Assembly: GCA_020249045.1 (NCBI GenBank)
Contig: JADCGK010000142.1
Span: 1 to 42,974 of the forward strand
DNA from: Azospirillum sp.
Lineage (GTDB): Bacteria; Pseudomonadota; Alphaproteobacteria; CACIAM-22H2
DNA: 42,974 nt
Direction: 5' to 3'
Part shown: positions 36,246-42,974 of the stretch, in pieces
Numbering within the stretch: the stretch's first letter is position 1
Layout: every line of letters starts with the position of its first letter
Notes under the pieces: model-generated
Databases searched by the model: none
The model's input: the letters and a program-made list of their open reading frames with translations, nothing else
Told to the model about the DNA's origin: nothing
Position numbers and translations under genes: made by a program

Positions 36246-38543
36246 TCACTTGGCGATGGCTTGGAACGCGCCCAGCGCGGCCATGTTGACGATGTCGGAG
36301 ACCGACGCGCCGATCTGCACGATCTGCGCGGGTTGGGACAGGCCGACCAGGATCGGCCCCAACACCGTGCCGCCGGCCATCATCTGCACGAGCTTGGAGG
36401 CGATGTTGGCCGAATGCAGGCCCGGCATGACCAGCACGTTGGCGGGCCCCGACAGGCGGCTGAACGGATAGAGGTTCTTCATCAGCGCGTAGTCGAGCGC
36501 CACGTCCGGGCTCATGTCGCCCTCGAACTCGAAATCGATCGCGCGGCCCGCATCGTTCATGCGCTCCAATTCCTGCACGGCCTCGCGGACCTGGGCGGCC
36601 TTTTCGCGATGCGGATTGCCGAAATTGGTGAACGAGGTCAGCGCCACGCGCGGCTCGTGGCCGAGCTTGCGCGCGGCGGCCGCGGCGGCGATGGCGATTT
36701 CGGCCATGTCGCGCGCGTCGGGAAGTTCCGTCACGGTCGCGTCGGCGACGAAGACCGTGCGTTCCTTGGTCATCATCACCGAAAGCCCGATGAAGCGCTT
36801 GCCCTTCTCCACGTCGATCACGCGCCGGACGTCGTCGAGCGCCTGGTAGTACGAGCGCGTCGCCCCCGTCACCATCGCGTCGGCGTCGCCGGTCGCGACC
36901 ATCACGGCGGCGAACACGTTGCGGTCCTGGTTGACCATGCGCTGGCAATCGCGCTGGAGGGCGCCGTGCCGGCGCAACCGCGCGTAAAGATGGTCGGCGT
37001 AGCGCCTGTTGTCCTTCGAAAGCCGCGCGTTGTGGATTTCGAGGCCGAGCTGGGCGGGCGTTTGGGTGATGCCGGCGGCGCGCATCGTCTCCTCGACGCG
37101 CTCCTCGCGGCCGATCAGCACGGGCGTGCCGTAGCCCGAATTGCGGTAGGCGATGGCCGCACGGATCATCTTCTCGTCCTCGCCTTCGGCGAAGACCACA
37201 CGGCGCGGATTGGCGCGCACGGTTTCGAAGATGCGGTCGAGCATGGCGCCGGTCGGGTCGCGGCGCAGCGTCAGGGCGTGCTGATAGGCCTTCATGTCGG
37301 CGATGGGCTTGCGCGCGACGCCCGAGTCCATCGCCGCCTTGGCGACGGCGGCGGGCACGACCGAAATCAGCCGCGGATCGAACGGCACCGGAATGATGTA
37401 GTCGGGCCCGTAGCGCAGCTTGCGGCCCGAATAGGCGGCGTCGAGTCCGTCGGGCACTTCCTGGCGCGCGAGTTCGGCGATCGCGTGCGCGGCGGCGATC
37501 TTCATCTCCTCGTTGATCGTGCGCGCGCGCACGTCCAGCGCGCCGCGGAAGATGAACGGGAAGCCGAGCACGTTGTTGACCTGGTTCGGATAGTCCGAAC
37601 GGCCCGTGGCGACGATCACGTCGGCGCGGGCTTCCTTCGCCTCCTCCGGCGTGATTTCCGGATCGGGATTGGCCATCGCGAAGATGATCGGCTTGGGCGC
37701 CATCGAGCGCACCATGTCCTTCGTCAACGCACCCTTGACCGACAGGCCGAAGAACACGTCGCAGCCCTCCAGCGCGTCCTTCAGACTGCGCGCCTTGGTC
37801 GGCACGGCATGCGCGGATTTCCACTGGTTCATGGACTCCGTGCGGCCCTGGTAGATGACGCCCTTGGTGTCGGCCAGGATCACGTTCTCGTGGCGCATGC
37901 CCATCGCCTTGACGAGTTCGGCGCACGCGATGCCCGCCGAACCCGCGCCGTTGATCACCATCTTAGCCGTCTTGATGTCGCGGCCCGTCAGATGCAGCGC
38001 GTTGATCAGGCCCGCGGCGGCGACGATCGCGGTGCCATGCTGATCGTCGTGGAACACCGGGATGTCGAGCAATTCGCGCAGGCGCTGCTCGATCACGAAG
38101 CATTCGGGGGCCTTGATGTCCTCGAGATTGATGCCCCCGAACGTGACGCCCAAATAGCGCACGCAATTGACGAATTGATCGACGTCCTTGGTGTCGACCT
38201 CGAGGTCGATCGAATCGACGTCGGCGAAGCGCTTGAACAGGACCGCCTTGCCCTCCATCACCGGCTTGCCGCCCAGCGCGCCCAAATCGCCGAGACCCAG
38301 CACCGCCGTGCCGTTGGAGATCACGGCCACGAGATTGCCCTTGGACGTGTAGTCGTAGGCCGCGTCGGGGTTCTTGGCGATGTGCAGGCAGGGCCACGCC
38401 ACGCCGGGCGAATAGGCGAGCGAGAGGTCGCGCGCGGTCGTCAGCGGCTTGGTCGCGACGACTTCGATCTTGCCCGCCTTCCCGCCTTGCTGGTGGAAGA
38501 GCAGCGCATCCTGTTCGGTCACCGGCGCCGAGTCGTTGGCCAT
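36246..38543 (-). CDS. maeB: NADP-dependent malic enzyme with C-terminal phosphotransacetylase-like domain
   Basis: [24 protein letters not shown]...[52 protein letters not shown]...[19 protein letters not shown]-terminal [16 protein letters not shown]...[18 protein letters not shown]. Confidence 0.95.
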   Translation of the reverse strand: MANDSAPVTEQDALLFHQQGGKAGKIEVVATKPLTTARDLSLAYSPGVAWPCLHIAKNPDAAYDYTSKGNLVAVISNGTAVLGLGDLGALGGKPVMEGKAVLFKRFADVDSIDLEVDTKDVDQFVNCVRYLGVTFGGINLEDIKAPECFVIEQRLRELLDIPVFHDDQHGTAIVAAAGLINALHLTGRDIKTAKMVINGAGSAGIACAELVKAMGMRHENVILADTKGVIYQGRTESMNQWKSAHAVPTKARSLKDALEGCDVFFGLSVKGALTKDMVRSMAPKPIIFAMANPDPEITPEEAKEARADVIVATGRSDYPNQVNNVLGFPFIFRGALDVRARTINEEMKIAAAHAIAELARQEVPDGLDAAYSGRKLRYGPDYIIPVPFDPRLISVVPAAVAKAAMDSGVARKPIADMKAYQHALTLRRDPTGAMLDRIFETVRANPRRVVFAEGEDEKMIRAAIAYRNSGYGTPVLIGREERVEETMRAAGITQTPAQLGLEIHNARLSKDNRRYADHLYARLRRHGALQRDCQRMVNQDRNVFAAVMVATGDADAMVTGATRSYYQALDDVRRVIDVEKGKRFIGLSVMMTKERTVFVADATVTELPDARDMAEIAIAAAAAARKLGHEPRVALTSFTNFGNPHREKAAQVREAVQELERMNDAGRAIDFEFEGDMSPDVALDYALMKNLYPFSRLSGPANVLVMPGLHSANIASKLVQMMAGGTVLGPILVGLSQPAQIVQIGASVSDIVNMAALGAFQAIAK

Positions 38544-38612
38544 CTCTGTTTCGCCTTTTCTTCTGTCGCGTTTCCCGGAGGGATTACGATGCCCCTCGAT
38601 TTTAAGGCGTGC

Positions 38613-38642
38613 ATGGTACGGGGTTCGCGGGGCCGGCGTCAA
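38613..38642 (-). promoter_or_regulatory. Candidate maeB promoter TTGACG-N18-TACCAT
   Basis: Complement of CGTCAA (38637-38642) and ATGGTA (38613-38618) in the maeB/mutS divergent intergenic region. Confidence 0.4.
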
Positions 38643-38706
38643 AAAAACGCGCGCGGACGAATTGCTGCATTGCACCCGGCGCGGCCTAATTTATTCTCCG
38701 CCTCCC

Positions 38707-41397
38707 ATGGCCGACCCCCTGCCCACGCCGCCGCGCGATTCGGATAGCGCTATCACTCCGATGATGGCGCAGTATCTGGACCTCAAGCGCCAATATCCGA
38801 ACGCGCTGCTGTTCTATCGGATGGGCGATTTCTACGAGATGTTCTTCGACGACGCCGTAGCCGCGGCCAAGGCGCTGGACCTGACGCTGACCAAACGCGG
38901 CGTGCATCTGGGCCAGGAAATTCCGATGTGCGGCGTGCCCTGGCACGCGCATGAGGCCTATCTCGCGCGATTGATCCGCCAGGGCTTCCGGGTGGCGATT
39001 TGCGAGCAGCTCGAAGCGCCCGAGGAGGCCAAGAAGCGCGGCGCCAAATCGGTCGTGCGCCGCGATGTGGTGCGCGTGGTCACGCCGGGCACGCTGGTCG
39101 AGGACACGCTGCTCGATGCGCGGGCCAACAACTATCTCGCCTGCCTGGCCGAGGCGGCCGGGGCGATGGGGCTTGCGTGGCTCGACATGTCCACCGGCGA
39201 TTTCCGGCTGGAGACGACCGACGCGGCCCGTTTGGGTGCAGCCCTCGCGCGGATCTCGCCGGGCGAATTGCTGCTGTCCGAACGGCTTGCGGGTGCGTCC
39301 GAGCTGGCCGCGGCGATCGAGCCCTTCAAAGCGCGCCTGACGCCGCTGCCCGGCGCGCGCTTCGACAGCGAAAACGGCCGTCGGCGGCTCGAAACGCTCT
39401 ACGGCGTCAAATCGCTGGACGGATTCGGCAGTTTCGGGCGCGCGGAGATCGCCGCGGGCGGCGCGCTGGTGGACTACGTCGAACTCACCCAGAAAGGCCG
39501 TCTGCCCAAGCTCGCACCGCCCGCGCGCGCGGCGGCCGCCGGCACGATGGAGATCGATCCCGCCACGCGCCGCTCGCTCGAACTCACCGAAACCCAAAAC
39601 GGCGAGAAGCGCGGCTCGCTGCTCGCCACGATCGACCGCACCAAAACGGCGGCGGGCGCCCGATTGCTCGCCCAACGGCTGGCGGCGCCGCTGACCGATC
39701 CCGGGGCGATCGCATCGCGCCTGGACATGGTCGCGTTTTTCGTCGCCGCGGCGCGCGCGCGCGAAGGTTTGCGCGAAACCCTGGGCGGCTTTCCCGATCT
39801 GGAACGCGCGCTGCAGCGTTTGGCGTTGGGCCGGGGCGGACCGCGCGACCTGGTCGGCATCGGACAGGGCTTGCGCCGCCTGCCCCAAGCGCGCGCGGAA
39901 TTGCGCGCGGCGGCGGGCGAAGCCGCCATGCCGGACGGCATCCTCGCCGCCCTCGACGATCTGGGCGAGCACGGCGAACTCGCCGACAAGCTGGCCGCGG
40001 CGCTGGTCCCCGATCCGCCGCTGGACGCGCGCGACGGCGGTTTCATCGCTAAAGGCTACGCCCCGGAACTCGACGCGGCGCTGGAGGCGCGCGACGAAGC
40101 CCGGCGCCTGATCGCCGATCTTCAGCGCAAATACGCCGAGCAAACCGGCATCGCGGCGCTGAAGGTCCGCCACAACAACGTCATCGGCTATTTCGTCGAG
40201 GTCACGGCGGCGCACGGCGACAAGCTGCTGAAACCGGGCGGCGCCTTCATCCATCGCCAGACGATGGCCGGCGCCGTGCGCTTCACGACGGTCGAGCTTT
40301 CCGAACTCGAAAGCCGGATTTCGGGCGCGCGGGACAAGGCGCTCGCCCTCGAACTCGCGGCGTTCGCCGAGCTGTCGCGCGACACGCTGGCGCGGGCCGA
40401 GGCGATCGCCCGTGCGGCGAAGGCGCTGGCTGCCCTCGACGTCGCCGCCGCGTCGGCCGATTTGGCCGTCGACGGCGATTGGCGCCGGCCCACCGTCGAT
40501 TCCTCGCGCGCGTTCGAGGTCGAAGCGGGCCGCCATCCGGTCGTCGAGGCCGCACTGCGCGCGCGCGACGCGGCGGGCTTCGTCGCCAACGATTGCACGC
40601 TCGACGCGGAATCGGGCCAGTTCGTCTGGCTCGTGACCGGCCCCAACATGGCGGGCAAATCGACCTTCCTGCGCCAGAACGCATTGATCGCCGTGCTCGC
40701 GCAAGCCGGGCTTTACGTGCCCGCCAAGCGCGCGCGCATCGGGGCCGTCGACCGGCTGTTCAGCCGCGTCGGCGCGGCCGACGATCTGGCGCGCGGCCGA
40801 TCGACCTTCATGGTCGAGATGGTCGAAACGGCCGCGATCCTCAACCTTGCGGGTCCGCGCGCGCTGGTGATCCTCGACGAAATCGGGCGCGGGACCGCGA
40901 CGTGGGACGGGTTGTCGATCGCGTGGGCGTGCGTGGAGCATCTGCACGCCGCCAACAAGTGCCGCGCCTTGTTCGCCACGCATTATCACGAGCTGACCGC
41001 GCTCGCCGCCAAGCTGCCGGGCCTCGCGTGCCGGTCCATGCGGGTGAAGGAATGGAAGGGCGACGTCGTGTTCCTGCACGAAGTCGCGGCCGGCAGCGCC
41101 GATCGGTCCTACGGCATTCACGTCGCCAAACTGGCGGGGTTGCCGCAGGCGGCCGTGGCGCGCGCCGAGGAAGTGCTGAAGGCCTTGGAAGGCGGGGCGG
41201 AGGCGCAGAATCTCGCCAAGCTCGCCGAGGATCTGCCGCTGTTCTCGGCCCGGCCGCAAGGCGGGCTGCCCAAGGCGGCGGGCAATCCCGAACTCGAAGC
41301 GGCGCTCGACGCGATCCTGCCCGACGAACTCACGCCCAAACAGGCGCTCGAAGCGCTTTACGAATTGAAGCGCGTTCGCGCCAAAGGAGGAGAGTGA
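38707..41397 (+). CDS. mutS: DNA mismatch repair protein MutS
   Basis: [49 protein letters not shown]...[28 protein letters not shown]...[28 protein letters not shown]. Confidence 0.97.
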   Translation: MADPLPTPPRDSDSAITPMMAQYLDLKRQYPNALLFYRMGDFYEMFFDDAVAAAKALDLTLTKRGVHLGQEIPMCGVPWHAHEAYLARLIRQGFRVAICEQLEAPEEAKKRGAKSVVRRDVVRVVTPGTLVEDTLLDARANNYLACLAEAAGAMGLAWLDMSTGDFRLETTDAARLGAALARISPGELLLSERLAGASELAAAIEPFKARLTPLPGARFDSENGRRRLETLYGVKSLDGFGSFGRAEIAAGGALVDYVELTQKGRLPKLAPPARAAAAGTMEIDPATRRSLELTETQNGEKRGSLLATIDRTKTAAGARLLAQRLAAPLTDPGAIASRLDMVAFFVAAARAREGLRETLGGFPDLERALQRLALGRGGPRDLVGIGQGLRRLPQARAELRAAAGEAAMPDGILAALDDLGEHGELADKLAAALVPDPPLDARDGGFIAKGYAPELDAALEARDEARRLIADLQRKYAEQTGIAALKVRHNNVIGYFVEVTAAHGDKLLKPGGAFIHRQTMAGAVRFTTVELSELESRISGARDKALALELAAFAELSRDTLARAEAIARAAKALAALDVAAASADLAVDGDWRRPTVDSSRAFEVEAGRHPVVEAALRARDAAGFVANDCTLDAESGQFVWLVTGPNMAGKSTFLRQNALIAVLAQAGLYVPAKRARIGAVDRLFSRVGAADDLARGRSTFMVEMVETAAILNLAGPRALVILDEIGRGTATWDGLSIAWACVEHLHAANKCRALFATHYHELTALAAKLPGLACRSMRVKEWKGDVVFLHEVAAGSADRSYGIHVAKLAGLPQAAVARAEEVLKALEGGAEAQNLAKLAEDLPLFSARPQGGLPKAAGNPELEAALDAILPDELTPKQALEALYELKRVRAKGGE

Positions 41398-42095
41398 TGG
41401 AGAAGGTTGCGGTTCTGACCGGCGCGGGCAAGGGCATGGGCGGGGCGTGCGCGCGCGAACTGGCCGCGCGCGGCTGGAAGGTCGCGCTGTTGTCCCCGTC
41501 GGGCAACGCGGAAAAGCTCGCGGGCGAACTGGGCGGCGTGGGCGTGACGGGATCGGTCGTCGAAACCACCGATCTGCAACGCCTCGTCGACGCGGCGATG
41601 GGCAAGTGGGGCCGCATCGACGGCGTCGTCACCTCGACGGGCCATCCGCCCAAGGGCGATCTGCTCGCCCTCGACGACGCGGCGTGGAAGGCCGGGCTCG
41701 ACCTCGTGATCCTCGACGTCGTCAAACTCGCGCGCCTGGTCACGCCGATCATGGAAAAGCAGGGCAAAGGCGCTTGGGTGAACATCTCCACCTTCGCGGC
41801 CTACGAACCCGATCTCGCCTTTCCGATTTCCTGCGCGATGCGCGCGGGGCTCGGCGCCTTCGCCAAGCTCTACGCCGACCGTTACGCCAAAGCGGGCATC
41901 CGGATGAACAATCTGCTGCCCGGCTTCATCGACTCGCTGCCGGTGAAAGAGGCGCTGCTGCCCAGAATTCCGATGGGCCGCTACGGCAAAACCGCCGAAA
42001 TCGCCAAGACCGCGGCGTTCCTGCTGTCGGACGACGCGGGCTACATCACCGGGCAGAATTTGCGCGTCGACGGCGGGATCACGCGCGGCGTTTGA
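41397..42095 (+). CDS. SDR-family protein lacking the canonical YxxxK catalytic motif
   Basis: VAVLTGAGKGMGGACARELAARGWKVALLS (Rossmann TGxxxGxG) ... VNISTFAAYEPDLAFPISCAMRAGLGAFAKLYADRYAKAGIRMNNLLPGFIDS...ITGQNLRVDGGITRGV; starts in the TGATG overlap with mutS. Confidence 0.92.
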   Translation: MEKVAVLTGAGKGMGGACARELAARGWKVALLSPSGNAEKLAGELGGVGVTGSVVETTDLQRLVDAAMGKWGRIDGVVTSTGHPPKGDLLALDDAAWKAGLDLVILDVVKLARLVTPIMEKQGKGAWVNISTFAAYEPDLAFPISCAMRAGLGAFAKLYADRYAKAGIRMNNLLPGFIDSLPVKEALLPRIPMGRYGKTAEIAKTAAFLLSDDAGYITGQNLRVDGGITRGV

Positions 42096-42124
42096 GCGCG
42101 GACGTCGTCGCCGAGGCTTTCGCC

Positions 42125-42589
42125 TCAGCGCGCGCCGAGCAGCTCGACGTCGAACACCAGCGTCGCGTTGGGCGGGATCACGTTGCCCGCGCCGCGCGCG
42201 CCGTAGCCCAGATCCGGCGGGATGATCAGCGTGCGCTGGCCGCCGGGCTTCATCGACGCCACGCCTTCGTCCCAGCCGCGGATCACCCGGCCCGCGCCGA
42301 GCGGAAATTCGAAGGGCTGGTTGCGGTCGCGCGAGGAATCGAATTTGCGCCCGCGCTGGCCGTTTTCGAGCAGCCAGCCGGTGTAGTGCACACGCACGGT
42401 TTGGCCCACGACCGGGGAATCCCCCGTCCCTTCGCGCGTGTCGAGAATGCCGAGGCCCGAACGCGTGCGTCGCGCGGTCGAAAGATCGGGGGTTTGCGCG
42501 TCGGCGGGATCGGTCATGGCGAGGAGGGCTCCTGGGACGAGGGCCCCGACGGCAAGGGCCAGGGCGGCGCGGCGAGGGATATGGGTCAT
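42125..42589 (-). CDS. FKBP-type peptidyl-prolyl cis-trans isomerase with export signal
   Basis: [120 protein letters not shown]. Confidence 0.95.
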   Translation of the reverse strand: MTHIPRRAALALAVGALVPGALLAMTDPADAQTPDLSTARRTRSGLGILDTREGTGDSPVVGQTVRVHYTGWLLENGQRGRKFDSSRDRNQPFEFPLGAGRVIRGWDEGVASMKPGGQRTLIIPPDLGYGARGAGNVIPPNATLVFDVELLGAR

Positions 42590-42603
42590 GGCCGGGCCTT
42601 CTA

Positions 42604-42974
42604 TCAGGGGGCGGGCAGATCGACAATCCGGCGTTCAGCCCCGTCGGGCGTCGCGAACGTCACGCGCACGACGCCTTGCGCGGCATGCGCGCGGTAGGCG
42701 CCGACGTCCGGGATTTCGATCCGCGCCACCGAGCGGGCGAGACGCGGACGGGTTTCGCCGCGCGCGACCGGAACCCGGAACAAGACCCCCACATCCATCC
42801 CCGAGGACGATCCGCCCGATCCGCCCACGCCCACGCCCGGCCGTTCGGGGGGCAAGTCGGGGGCCGGCGGGGTCACGTGCAACGCGGCCGCGGCCACCGG
42901 CGCATGACCGGGCAAGCGCAATTCGGCCGCGGCGATCGCCAGCCGGTCGTCGGCGCGGATTTCGATGGTGCGTC
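42604..42974 (-). CDS. Hypothetical protein, C-terminal part only (truncated by window edge)
   Basis: Minus-strand frame open to the window edge, ending ...[41 protein letters not shown]. Confidence 0.5.
   Translation of the reverse strand, partial: RTIEIRADDRLAIAAAELRLPGHAPVAAAALHVTPPAPDLPPERPGVGVGGSGGSSSGMDVGVLFRVPVARGETRPRLARSVARIEIPDVGAYRAHAAQGVVRVTFATPDGAERRIVDLPAP

Noticed and set aside
36126-38747. 873-aa plus-strand ORF opposite maeB
   Set aside because: His/Arg/Asp-rich shadow ORF without domain signatures; maeB on the other strand is clear.
38686-41259. 857-aa minus-strand ORF opposite mutS
   Set aside because: Shadow ORF from GC-rich codon usage; mutS is unambiguous.
42113-42126. 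Small hairpin GAGGC-TTTC-GCCTC between the SDR and FKBP convergent genes
   Set aside because: Only 5 bp, no U-tract, overlaps the FKBP stop codon; too weak to call a terminator.

Overview
GC-rich alphaproteobacterial chromosomal window, judged from protein similarity by eye only. It is densely coded, with about 43 protein genes and one tRNA-Gly(GCC). I see no CRISPR array, prophage or insertion sequence. Main blocks: (1) an IalB-like secreted protein divergent from an ECF sigma / ChrR-type anti-sigma pair; (2) an RRM RNA-binding protein and an SGNH hydrolase; (3) one long minus-strand run argD-argF-hslO-lipoprotein-paaX-paaABCDE; (4) an ABC-2 permease overlapping a PAS-family gene, recX, a GNAT, and a thioredoxin/LON-N/Trm112/DUF971 operon; (5) tRNA-Gly, an FkbM methyltransferase and a GDH-180 type NAD-glutamate dehydrogenase; (6) a surface-glycan-like island (methyltransferases, three glycosyltransferases, NmrA/SDR enzymes, a CBS-like domain fused to a sugar aminotransferase, an O-antigen ligase) interrupted by purH and followed by an overlapping PhyH-TylF cassette; (7) maeB, mutS, an SDR without the YxxxK motif, and an FKBP. 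The best candidates for new biology are regulatory structures and domain variants: a 46-bp palindrome on the paaX stop codon ahead of paaA, a purH hairpin with the Shine-Dalgarno in its loop, an argD promoter plus leader hairpin, a 12-bp inverted repeat ahead of PhyH-TylF, the CBS-aminotransferase fusion, and a ChrR-like protein missing one predicted zinc ligand. All family calls are by eye; no searches were run.
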